Shown here: in pieces, positions 22,413 through 35,400 of the stretch
How the letters are laid out: each line of letters begins with the position of its first letter
Position numbering within the stretch: position 1 is the first letter of the stretch
Source: Sycobia sp. Sy_11
Taxonomy: Eukaryota; Arthropoda; Insecta; Hymenoptera; Epichrysomallidae
Length of the DNA: 64,000 nt
Direction of reading: 5' to 3'
Assembly: GCA_018907035.1 (NCBI GenBank)
Contig: JACCIC010000004.1
Location: forward strand, 8,322,001-8,386,000
Program-made: the position numbers and the translations under genes
The notes under the pieces: model-generated
What the model was told of the DNA's origin: nothing
Seen by the model: the letters and a program-made list of their open reading frames with translations, nothing else
Databases searched by the model: none

Positions 22413-25083
22413 GTCTTTTTATTTATTATTTATTATTATTATTATTAATCATTTGTTTCCAAGGGGAGCAGAGGACACTGGGAAGCTGTTTCTTTCTCTC
22501 GCTCGTTCGTTTCATTGCGCTTATTTCATCGTCATCCTCAAACTTCTGTACAATTTTTTTCGCTTTCTCTTAATGTAGCTTTTAATTTTCCATCCCTTCG
22601 AAGTTTTATACTCGTCGGAAAACTTCCTACGTTTCCCTATTTGCCTTGGGCAATCGTCGTTTCATCGAAAAAAAATCCGCGCCGCTCATATTTTTTTTTA
22701 CAATCATATTCATATGTTTCTCGATAAAATCACAATTTCAAATGACTTTTTTAAAAGGTCTATCAGTGACTGCGATTTAAAAAAAAAACAAAAATGAAAA
22801 AAAAAAACAAAAAAAGGAATCGAACGAGCAACGCAGAATTATTCAGAAACACGTTTTTTCTTTCTTTATTACGTTAACGACCAGTCGAGCCAATCGCCAA
22901 ACTATACTAAAGCGTCGGTGAAAATTAAAAAGAAATCAACCATGGTCAGTTATCACTATCCGCCCCCAAATGCACGGCCATTATTTCTTAAATTTTTAGT
23001 CTTTCGCACGAGAAAAAATGCACGCACACTACCGTATCGCGCTTTCGCCGATTTCTGCTAGCCTTATTCATATTTCATTTCTTTGCTTCCCCTGTAGCAT
23101 TTTTTATCAATCGACTTTTCTTTCAGTTTCACCGAACATACGTAACACACACAGGCACACGTACGTACACATATCAAGCTCACTCGTACACTCGCTCCTA
23201 TTTCTCTTTCTGCTTTTTAATTCCATTTCATTTTATAATAATAATTAATAAAACGCCTAAGAGTGCGAGTTGCTGTAATATTCTCTCCAGTTTCGGCATG
23301 TTCGACAACATTTAAACATTTAAATATCATATTTTTGTAATTAATTAATAATGACAATAATGATTGGGGTGATAATAATTAATAATTAATTAATAATAAT
23401 ATAAATTGTAGAGATGATAGTTTGTTATTTAATTAAGAATCAAAAATAATAAAAATAAAATAATTATAATGATGGATGATGAAAATGCGTGGTCAATGAC
23501 GTTGATGAAACATGATAAGCTAACTATCTAAATGTATATAAGGTGCATCTTTCCGCTGGTTGCTGGAGTGTTGGTTTTTTTCTTAAATTTCTTAGTTTTA
23601 ATAACCTAATGCTTCCATTCTTCCGTATTTATAATATGTATATGTAGATGCGACTTATGTATATTATTTATATATTTATATATTTATATATATATTTATA
23701 GCAATCGATATTTACATTGTAGGACGAGTACTTCTACCCCAAAATTTCTTTTTTTTTCTTTCAATCAATCAATATCCATATTCTTGGACTTTGCCGTCTC
23801 GGAGAGCAAAAATTAATAATACACAAAGTACGCTTTTATTCTTTCTATTATATACTTATATAATTTGCTTTCTACATAACTTTATACATACTGCCCCCGT
23901 TATCGCAAATACCAAATAGTTTAGAAGTCAACGCATTACTGCGTTTTTACAAGCCTTTATTTTCAAAGAGAAGCCTTTTTGTATTTATAATCTTTTATTT
24001 TTTATTTAAAGCACACCAACACGCAACTAAGTGCCTTCCTTTACTTTATAATTCTTTTTTTTTTATTTTCACAATCGAGTCGTTGTTTACGCTATTATAA
24101 GACAGACAGGTATAGTGAGATCAGAGAAATTGCAAATACCAATATTTTTTGCAAAAACTAAACGCTTATGTGTTATCAATTCTTTTTATCCCCTGTGTAT
24201 AAATGTTATCAGATTATCGATAAAAACATATCGATTGCTTTTCTCGTCTAAGAGAAAAAAATCAAGATTTCATTACTTGGCATGTTAAATGGAAAAGTTT
24301 CCACTTTTTTCGATACTTTAAAAAAAAAGAGATGAAAAAAGGGATAATCAAGCATTGCGTGAAGAAAAGGAAATACGTATATTTTCCGGACGACTGGAAA
24401 GATTCTTTTAAATTGTAATACTAAGGGGGAGAGAGGGAATAGATTCACAAATGAAGAGTTCGAGGCAGTGATACATTGTTTTCATTTCATCGCGAGGTGA
24501 ACGATCGAATTTCTCTGACGTCTTTAATCTCACGCTCTCAACTCTCGTTATCTATGTTTTATCGTATCTTCGAACGTAAGAACATCGATTAACGAACGAA
24601 GAACCAATAAAAAAAAACCATGCATACGCAAAACGTAAACGAACAAACATGCACGCGAATATACAAAAGCGACACGTCGCCACCTCCTTTTATAATTGCA
24701 CTACAAGTTTGTTAAATCTCTATCTCTCCCTCCTTTATCGCAAGCGTTTGTCAATCGAATCGTTTACAAACCGACAGAAAAAAGCTTCTACTACTTCGTT
24801 CTCCCTATCACTCGCTGAATATCCGTTTCTATGTATAATAGCAAAAATTCTTTACAAGTACAGTGCTTGATTCTATCCGCCAAGCCTACCTAAATTGTCT
24901 ATGACAGAAGTGTATTTGGATATAGGCACGATATCGATTAATAATTACAGACCAACCTATCGATCCAAACTCTCGTGTGTTCCGTTAGCGATGTATGCGT
25001 TATTCGTTTTAGTTTCCTAAGATTTCTCGGTTTTTATCACAATGAGAACGCGGGGCGACGCTAGGTGCCACCCCGGGATCCGG

Positions 25084-25384
25084 TTTATTCCTGTTTTCTC
25101 CATTCAAGAGAGGATGTATATATGGTATACGGTATTCGGTGCACGGCATGCATGCATTATGCATGGCATTTGCATATATGCATATAAGTATATAAATACA
25201 CGCGTACGTTTGCATATGTATGTAGATATATAAATACAGGCATAAATGCAGACGCGCGCGCATATCAATCACAATAGATCAAGTGTGTGCAGCCGCGCTC
25301 GAGTCAATGGCGAGCCCTCGGGCGCTTCATACGGTTCAACAACAGCGCGGCGTCGTCCACGAGACGCCGTCCCGCGGCTATGCA
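25084..25384 (-). other. Kdm3: Kdm3 proximal 3' UTR with candidate poly(A) signal
   Basis: Downstream of the Kdm3 stop codon on the - strand, an AATAAA (TTTATT on +, 25084-25089) lies about 300 nt away and could end a short 3' UTR. The T-rich + strand further left offers many alternative hexamers, so the true end is uncertain. Confidence 0.4.
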
Positions 25385-25763
25385 TTACGTGCCATCGCTT
25401 TTCTCCGCTTTGACCTTGCCCTTCGTGTCTTGCTGCGACGTCGTCGTACTCGTCGACGTGGCGTTCGCCGCGGTCTTCTCGGTCTTGATCTTGCCAAGGG
25501 TCTCCTCCTTGATGGTGTCGAGGGCCGTGAGGGAGTCCTTCACGGCGTGATAGATGATGTTCTTAATCTGTAATTTATCCTCGTGATTGGTGTGAGTGTC
25601 GGACAAGGCGCGGAACTCCTGCGTCAGATGGAAGCAGTGCGAGATATTTTCGGGAGATACGAAATCCTCGGCCACTTTGATGCAGTTGTGCAGGTTGCGC
25701 ACTTGATGGGGCGCGCCCGCGGGCACGAAGACGGCATCGCCCAAGCACTGAACGATCGCGTAT
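25385..25763 (-). CDS. Kdm3: Kdm3 exon p: end of JmjC domain, stop codon
   Basis: 379 nt, acceptor ctctttacag. One base finishes a Gly codon, then [20 protein letters not shown], with the distal iron ligand His at 25706-25708, and [52 protein letters not shown], all typical of KDM3. A short charged tail ([12 protein letters not shown]) ends at TAA, 25385-25387. Tyr stands where vertebrate KDM3A has Trp (GWAIVQ), a mild change. Confidence 0.98.
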
Positions 25764-28700
25764 CTGTAAAGAGAAATTAATCGGGGCGTTGTTGAGAATT
25801 TTCTTTACTTTTCGTACGTCAAAACATAAGAGGTTGAATTTAATAAAGAATTTACATAGAATAATTTCAATCAAATTCAAGGCGCAGAAGTATTCATTAC
25901 TAATGATGCGTTGAAACACGAAACAAGAATATTTTATGCATTTCTATAACAAAAGACTTACCCTTCCACGCCGTACTCGCGATAAAGACGTTCGCGCAGC
26001 GGCCCGTCCAGGTAAAAGCTCTGATCGTGAATGGGATCGTGATGGGGCTCCAGTCGAGCGCCTCTCTCCAGGGCGACGGCGTTCAGCATGTCGCGGATCT
26101 TATCGGCGTCGCGCGCCGCGTAGATGTGCCAAAGCGCGCCGGGCACCTCGCCCTTTTCGCGCACGCGCCTTCGCGTCAATATATCACAGCCCGCCTCGTC
26201 GATCGCCTTCAACGCCTCCTTCACGTGCTCGTCCCTGTCGCCGTCCTTCGATATGCCCACGTAAACCATCACGTTCACGGCGTCGGATACGTCGAGATGT
26301 AGATTCGTCGTCCCCTTGTCGGGGAACAGTGCCGAGCCGTAAGCATTGTACATCTTCGGGCCGAGATCGGGCCGGGTGAAGGTGTCCGGCAGTCTGCTGG
26401 TGAGATTGAGCCTGCCGTATCTGTGCGTATACTCCGAGAGCGGCACGCACTTCATGAGATCGGCGAACCTGGCGGGCAATATATCGGCGAAGTCGCCTCT
26501 GGACGGCCAGTCCTTGAGCTTGAGGAGCATGGCGTTGCCCTGATCGTCCTTGAGCCTCTTAGAGAGGTGCTCGAAGCCCTCCCAGAATTTCCACATTGGC
26601 TGCTTGGGCACGATGTTGCCGGTCATACAGTTTACCAAGTCGCTCTTCTGGTCACCGAAATCCTTAGAGAAGCTGTCCGGGTGCCAAAGATCTTTGTCAA
26701 GGTGCTTGTGCACGTCTGACACGAGAACGGGCTGGCCGCGCTTCCATTGGTCCTGGAATATCCTGTAGTTTTTGGGATTGTTCGGATCTTGGAGTCGTAA
26801 TAGCTTGCCGTCGCATAACCATGAGTGCGGTACTTCCGGGTAGAGCAATTTGCTCTCCGTTAAAGTCATAATGCGAATGGGTAGAGGGTCGCGACCGCGC
26901 TGAGGACACTTGTAGCGACGGACAAAATGCTTGAGCTCACGAGGTTTCTCGTCATCCATGCCCGAATCATCTTCCTTCTGCAATGAAAAAAAAATTTCAT
27001 ATTTAAAAATCCTGTTTTGCAACTATGTTGTGTTAACAAATAAATAGCAGCACGACCAATTGACATAGAATAGTATTATATGAAATAATATTATTCTATT
27101 ATAGATATTAAACTCACCTTAACACTATGTTCAATGACACTGCTGATAACTTCGTTAAGCGTATCCATTTTGGATTTTTTACCAGCCTTAGCACCATTAT
27201 TCTGACTGTTTCCTGTTGTGGTTGTATTTGAGTTGGCTGTATTACTGTCTGTCGCGGCAGTGTTATTACTACTGTTGTCGGGCGAGTTTGATCTTGAACC
27301 ACTGCCATTAGATTTATGAGACGGTCGAATGAGTAGTTCGCGGAGTGTAGAGTGATTGCCATCCTGATCTTCGTCCGAATCCGAGTCTGAATCGCTGACG
27401 TTTTTATCCTGATTTTGCAAAGCTACGTCGGCCAGCCAGCTTAATGGTGAATTTTTGTCCTCGCCATTCGCTCGACCAGTCTCGCTCGAATTGCTACTGC
27501 CGCTTCTCTCTTTCTTGATTTGTTTTTCTTGCTGCACAAAGAAGAAAGTCGTCGTTAGCATCGTAGTGGAAGTAATACACAATCGCAACCAAATGAAAGA
27601 AAACTTATTATGTGCAGTACAACTCACCTTTATGCTCTGCTGGGCATTTCCATTCACAACAGAAACAAGGTCACCCTTAATTAAACTTCTGAGATTCTCA
27701 TTGACAGATTTATTAACGACCATGTCGCAGCTGCAGTGCTTGGGTACGCCCCATTCGCTTCTACATTCGTGCAAACGCCGATCTATTTGTATTAAACAGT
27801 CGGCAGGTATTATTTGAGTAAGTAGCAGCTGTTCCGGTACGTGTGTCTGACGGTTTGCGCACAGTAACCAAGCATATTTATCGCGGCCCTTGCCGCTCTC
27901 CGTCCATACGACAGTTTTATTTTTACGAGCCTGTATAAAAATAAACAAAAATAGACAATTATACGATTTGTAATCATTTATTTTTAAAATTTAATAAAAT
28001 AATAATAATAATTCAGTGTTAAAAAGCTCGTTGATTGTTTTCTTTCATGGTATTTATCAATTAAGTTTTTACATCATTTGAGAAATATTTTTTCGAATCA
28101 AATTTAACGTATTCTTAATGTCAGATTTAACAAAATTTTAATAATTAAAAATAACGATTTTCGGATTGTAAAGTAATAAAAAATTTCATCTAAATAGTTT
28201 AATAATTAATCATAGGATCTAAACAAATCATACCTCATAACAGTCAATACAGACGACAAAACCACATTTTCCACAAGTCCAATGATAGTTGAACAGTGTT
28301 GTATCACATAAATCACACATTTCTCTTACTCCTTTGACAACTCGCTTCCATATCACAGGTTGATCTCCAAGATCTGAACCTATAATAAGTTAATTCAATC
28401 ATATTAGCATAATTTTTATTTAAATTAAACAAAAAAATTATATAAGCAGAATATTATTCAGGGTTAAAAAGCTCATAAATTAAAAATCATATAATTTCAA
28501 ATTTATTCTTAAAATTTTCATCACTTAAAAGGTTTTATAAAATGAGGAATTCATTCTTACGAAAAAACTAATAGTAACAAAAGCACAAATGATTGAATTT
28601 TAAATAATTATAATTATTATTATTACCTCTGGCCAAATGCTCTTCAACAACACTTTTTTCTTGGTGTATTAAGTCACAAAACTGATCTCCAACTTGTCGA

Positions 28701-31700
28701 ATAATTTGATATGCTAATTCTATGTCAAATTCACCTTTATCGCAGTCTTTTTTTCCATCTTTTTGAGTTTCCTCCGTGTATTTATCTCGTTTAATTAATC
28801 TATTGTCTTTTCCAGGTAGCCAAAGTTGTATATCATTCTAGAAGAAAAGAGCAAATATTATTTTAGCTGTTTAAATAAAGGTAATGGAACAAAAATTTCC
28901 ATTAGGAGATTTACTGATATGATAAGTCAAATCAATAGTCTCGTAATATAAGAGTGAAAAATTTCTACTTACTTCATCAGCATCTACATAAGGATCATTA
29001 AATCCTGCCATAATGAGTGTTCCTGATTTGGTATATTGCATTCTCCTAAAGGCATAAAATCTACAGAAAACGGTTACACTTCTGACGGAACATATTTTAT
29101 CACGTTGGTTTGGGGTTAATCTACACTCTCGGCACTTTGATATTCTTGTGCATGAATAACGTATGCATAAATCGTCTTGTATCCAACTCTGACCGGTCTT
29201 TATCAATTTCTCTTCGCCTGGCTTGTCTTCCATTGTACTGATTCGATTGTTTCTTCTCTTTTTGCTCTTATTACTACCACCACTAGACTTACTATCTATT
29301 CGTTTTTTTTTTTGACGAGGTTGATAGTCTTCTTCTTCTTCTTCTTCTTCCTCTTTTGCTTTAATATCTTTTGTGGTCCTTGGTTTTCTTCCTCGTTTTT
29401 TAGGGACCTTTTTATTCCCTGTACAGAACAAAAAATTTTGAAGATTAAGATTAAGATTTTAAATATCTGATAAAGCTTTAGGCAATAGATTAATATCAAG
29501 AAGCTCCCTATAAAATATATTGTTCACGCTAAAAATAATTTCATCCTTATCTTTAATTAATTTGAAACTATTATTCTGTAAGTAGCATGATTAACTAACA
29601 TATCAAAAAACTCGCTACATGCATGCAAATTTTTATCTTAATAAGCAATTGTTATAATCTTTATTTGATGAAAATAGTTTCACTATCTAATTTTTACACT
29701 AAATTTTGATATATAAGGTTAATTGAAGCACTATTCTATGACGCTTCAAATAAATTATTAATATTTACATATAACACATAACATGTATAATATCAAACTC
29801 TCAGTTCTAGAGGTTTTTTCATTTGCAGACTTATATCACAAGAAAAAAAACAAATATTAAATATAAATTTTATAAGTATAGAAATAAATAAGGAAAAATA
29901 ATTAAAAAATTGCACAATGTTATGCAGAAATGTTATTTACAAGGATAATGAAGGAATAGATGATGGAGGAATAGAAAAGGATTAGTAAAAAAATAACCAC
30001 AAACTTATATTACAAAACACTGAACGCGAGTCTCCTAGAGATTTTTTCCATTCAAACACACACACGACTATTGTAAAAAGAAAATACCGACGCGACTTTG
30101 TTTTCATTTCTTTGACCAGAGCCCTTCTAGTTATATGACTAATTATGGCAAATTTTCTTTTTTGCTTTTTGTACACGTTAACTAACCGTTTCCCGAGGCT
30201 TTGTAGGTTTCAATGGTCGATATTTGCATGACAGCTCTAGCAGGGAATCTCTGTTCACTGGAGTCGCTCACAGATCCAGCTTCACTCTCGTTACTGGACT
30301 CGCTACCAGCAGCAGCTCCTCCTCTACCTTGCTTCTGTTTCTTTCTTCTGCGCTGATCCTGGACTGCTGTTTGCTGTTTCCAGGCTGCTCCCTTCTTTCG
30401 CTTTACCTACCACACAGACATAGATTATTTATAGTAGTGAGGTAGTTCAAGCTCTCTTTCCTTCTTGTTTTCTCTGTGTTACGCGAAACCCTGTCTTATA
30501 TCCTGATGTTTTTATCAGTGAAAATCACCTATCAATCTGTATAAACCCCACCTAATAATAACGATTACGAGCGTAGTTATAAATATGTGCTTCTTTAAAC
30601 TCTCATTTCTTAATTTCAGTCATAACATCTGAATAGAATATCAAGAATTCTTTTAGACTTTGTGTAAGTTCAATTCTGTTAAAATAGCAATGTGAAAATA
30701 ACAATATGCAATATTATATTGTGCAGAAGCTTTAAATAATTTCCATTCAAAAAACATTTAATAATTAGAAGAACCAAAATAGACTTTAATTGATAATGCT
30801 CATCAATCGCAATCGTAACAACTTTAAAAAATCAAATTATATAATTTTGAAAAATGTTTTTACTAATCATACATTACAAAGCCAATATAATGATCTATAC
30901 TTCATTATTTATTTATTAATCAAATAACAAAATTCATAAAAAGACGATCTAAGACAAACTATCTTTAACATTTGAATTTTAAAAAACTTTCAACATTTAC
31001 ATTTATGCTCATCTATAGACCACACTAATGCACTTATAATTTAACAATTCTTTCCTTGCAAATAATAAATGAATCATTAAAACACACAAAAGAATAAAAT
31101 TAAGTTTTGTCTAAATAACTAGAATTTATAATTTGTAAACAATAAGCAACAACACTATATACAATTTCAAGTTCAGTAAGTTGAACAATTGCCAAATTTT
31201 GATTTTCACTTTTTCTAACAACCAAACTCCTGAAAGCTGACAAAGAAATTCCTCGCAATCCAAGGGCTCATTACGTAACACTTTATGGCTTCAAAGAGAC
31301 GCGGATATTCCTTCGTCCTTATTAGCCATTATTTTCTTCTGCAATCTGAAGCAGCACTGTCGTATTACAAACGACAAAAAGAACAAAGAGAACCTTGCAC
31401 GCTGTTTCAAGTTTCAACTCCCATTGCGACTTGTTTACATTACTATAAACAGCGTAAAATGGGCTCGAAGTTATTTACGCAACGGAGAAGCCGTATTTCA
31501 TGAGACGCACAAGACTTTTGAGGTTAAACACTCCTGCCTCGTTATACGGTTTTAACAAATACAAAGAAATAAGTATACCAGCATGCTTTCCATCGCCGGG
31601 TTTATTCAAGGCACCACGTGGTTTTCGTTTTACAACGTATATAGATGAACTTGAAACTGATCGCGCGTATAATTTCACGGGGAATACACAAATAACGTTA

Positions 31701-32372
31701 ACTGAATTGAAGAGAACGGCTGGAAATTTCAATTATAAAACAACCAAACAACTTGTAATGGATGTCTTCCAACTACGAAACACACCGACGCGACGCTGCG
31801 CGCTATGAGTAACGGTAAACGCGACTAAGTGCAAAGCTGCAATGGCGTACTAATTTCCTTTCTACGGGAGCGAGAAAAAGAAAGAGAAAGAGAGAGGGCG
31901 AGAAAGGGACAGACATAGGCGACGTCTAGCGTCGCCCCCTGTCTTCGTCCATGCGCGGGAAATTCGAACGAGCAAAATAATGAGAGAACGTGGTATTGTG
32001 CTGTATATATTTTGTTCTCAAAGTAAATGTCGTAAAATGTGGTTCTAAATTTATTTTAAATTTTTTTATCATACAAAATGATAATTAAATTTAAATAATA
32101 AAATTAATGATATCATGTGTTACAAAGTAATTATATTTATTTATATTGTCGAATAGATATGTACATTTTTTATTTATTTCTTCTTATTATTCTACAAATC
32201 ACTTAACGCAAAATGTTCAGTTTATTATGTATTAAGTTTTTAATTTATTCTTTGTATATAATTTACATGTTTCTGTAGTTTATAAGTAAGAGTAAAATGG
32301 AACTTATTATTAGAGCTAATTTCGTTTTGAATATATTTGTGCTATTTTAAGTATGTGTTGTCGGTGGAGTAT

Positions 32373-32441
<69 letters not shown>

Positions 32442-35400
32442 ATTTCTATCTCAAGGAAACAGGAGAAATAATGTTTTTCAGTGTTTATAAATAATAATAA
32501 TAATTTTAGATTTATTTTTGTTTAAAAAGTATGTATTTATTTGACATTAATCTATTTATATAAATAATAAATGTATGTGTATTTAAATTATACCTTCACT
32601 ATCAATGTGTTTTTTTTTTTTTTTTTTGGTCAATTAGTAACTCTTTGTGAAATGAAAACAAATGTCGTTCATTATAAATAATAATCTGGCAGTCGATTCA
32701 GTCGCAGTAGATTCGCAAATTATATTTTTCTACAATTTTGTGTGAAAATGAAAAAATCTCTAGGATATTTTCGTCTCTCATACTAGTCTGCGTATACACC
32801 AAAAAGACAGAGTAAAATGAGAAAATACATGGTTAGGCTTATCGGTCACAAATAATCATAATTTTCGAAACATGAGCTATGGTCAACACAATATTCACAC
32901 ACTTACAACAATCTCTCTACAGAAAAAGCGTGTGTTGTGCAAGTAATAAATAAACAAATATCAAACATATTGAAAAAAAGAAATGAAGTTCTAGAGAAGT
33001 GGTGCACAGTCATTTTGCATTCTCAACAACAGAGCAAACTGTACTTTTGAAAATTTGGAAAGCACACATCTAATTTACTAGCGCAACGTACTAACTATTT
33101 GTACATTCTATTTGATGGAACGATAGTAATGCAATGTGTAATAAAATATTAATAACTGTAAAATTTAAATGAATCAAATTTAGAACATTTCACTATTTTA
33201 CATGTCAGATTTATATACTTATAAAAAATGCGACTGTGCAAAAAAAAACCAAATGTAGTAAAAATTCAGGTTTTTAAATAAGATTTCTATAAAATTTAAA
33301 TATTATATCTCTTTCATCAAAAACAAGTGAATTTTTCAAATGCGCTTTTAAATATTTTTAGATTGTCATCTTGATAATGCGTAGAATCTATAGAATTTTC
33401 ATGCAATGTACGTTAACCCGTATTTACAATAAGTTACAATGGTTAATATTTTTTATTTGAAATGAATCTTGAAAAACAATAAACACACTATAGACAATGG
33501 AACATAATGCATACAAAATAATTTGTTGTTAAAAGAAAAACAAGTTAATAAAACGTCGGATGTACCATAATAGTTGAACTTGTTGAATTTTGCATTATGA
33601 TAAAGAAATAATTAATATAATTTGATCTACATCTTTTAAGAATGTTTTGTACAGATTTTAATAAAATTCCTTGAATTTTTCACTAACATGTGCAAATATA
33701 TGGAAGCATAACAAAGAAAAACAAGCAAAACTACACGCAGAAAAAATAAGATGGCATTTTTATTAAAAATTATAAAGAATATACATGATATATACTTCCA
33801 AAAGGACTTAATAAAATATTATTAAGATTATAAATATTTATTTAATTGATAATTGAATTTGTAAATGAAGATGTATATGGTTTTTCTTTGAAGCTTGATC
33901 ATAAGTATTTTAATCTTATTAAATTATTTATATTAAATATTAAGAATTTTATATTTTTTTTATCGTAATAAAATGATTGTACTATATATTTAACGTAATA
34001 CTGTCGCTTTCAATGTTAATTTTAATTTATAATAAATTAAAATAACAACAAAAAAAATTACAACGCTGAATAATCTCTGTGTCGAAATACGACCTGACTG
34101 TGCAGTTTATCTACATTTTCATACCTTAGCCACGCCATTTTCTGCATGTAGTTAATAAAACATAGAGAAAACTAGCAAACATTCAATATTAAGGAAACAG
34201 GAAAAAAGCATAACAAAAAACGGAGAAACAGGCAGTAAAGAATATTTCATACCTTCGGCGGTTTACGTTTCGGTGGCGCCTTCCTCTCGGGTTCGCTATT
34301 CGACGAGTCCTCGTGGATGCTTTCGGAATTGGCAGTTGCCGCGGCCGCGGCTGCGGTCGCCGAGTGCCCGTTCACGGACTCTTTCACTGGCGTCTTACGA
34401 GCCTTTATCGAAACTTTGGATTTGTTTATACTATTAACGGCCATACTGCCAATGTTGTGGATCGAATTCACGGCACTGGGCATCGTCGTCGTTGTCGTCG
34501 ATGACGAGGATGACGACGAGGAGACCGAGGTCGTCGTCGCCGTGGACGAGGACGTTGTTGAATTTGCATTACTATCCTTGTCTTTGCCTGTAAAGAAAAA
34601 ATTCATTTTCACTATCATCTATAAAAATCTAACGAAGCCTTAGAGGACCCCCTACTTTTGTATCGACTCGATAACACAAATTTCTATGAAGTATCTACTG
34701 TTGATCATTAAACTTCGAATTTTTCTACGTAAATAATAGTACAGAAAAAATTTTTAAACGAGAACAGACGAGATCGAGCTTAATTTTGTTTAGTACGATC
34801 GCTTTGGCGCGGGTAACTCACCGGTATTGCCATTGGCCTGCTTACTGCCAGCGATGTTAAGCGGCAGCGTGACGCAAGAGCCGCTACCTACTACGCCCGT
34901 CGTGTCCTCGGTGCCGTCCTCGCCCGAGTGCCGCTGCAGCCAAGCCTTCTTCAGCTTGTGCACGGGGTAGCTGGTGCTGCTTGGCGGCCGAGCGGGAGGA
35001 GCCGGGCTATTGGACTTGTCGCTGTCGGGCTTGGCGGGTGTGCCGGGGGTGCTCGGCGGGGCGGGACTCGGGGCCGGCGAGGCGGCCGTGGAAGTCGCCG
35101 CCGACGCCGTGGGCGCCGACGGATTGGCGGCGCTGGCGCTTGCGCTGGACACGGTCGTTCCAGGCAGAGAGCAGACGCTGCCTGCCGAGGAGGGCCGCAC
35201 GGAGCCGTCGCCGCTCGCCGTTCGCGGCGCTGGGCTCACCGAAGGAACGCTCACCTGTTGGTAACGAAAAAGTAGAAAGGATATTTTAGTACGTTGTTCG
35301 TACAGCGACAAATCTTTTCGTCAAGCAATATTTGTAATATCGAGTCTTCTCACCTGGCTTTGACTGTTGGGTTGTGTTAGGAGCGCTGTATTAACGACGG

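Larger units (their letters stand above)
17991..25083. other. Region between cnc and Kdm3 (3' UTR tails and intergenic)
   Basis: This stretch between the convergent genes is AT-rich with (TA)n tracts at 18155-18204, 20929-20975, 21174-21219 and 21430-21470. It may contain distal cnc 3' UTR on the left and distal Kdm3 3' UTR on the right. No conserved protein-coding frame was found. One GC-rich hairpin-forming island with a following T-run lies at 22333-22412. Confidence 0.6.
30407..34252 (-). other. Kdm3: Kdm3 intron h-i (3.8 kb) with possible internal promoter
   Basis: This long intron between basic exons h and i has a CpG- and GA-richer island at 31265-31960 inside otherwise AT-rich sequence. 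It also holds a (TA)n tract (32376-32439) and a T17 run near 32611. No nested gene with recognisable homology is present. Confidence 0.8.

Noticed and set aside
31500..31808. Possible nested gene of 102 codons in a Kdm3 intron
   Set aside because: No recognisable homology or domain, and competing open frames on the other strand. Composition of a 5' UTR or promoter explains it as well.
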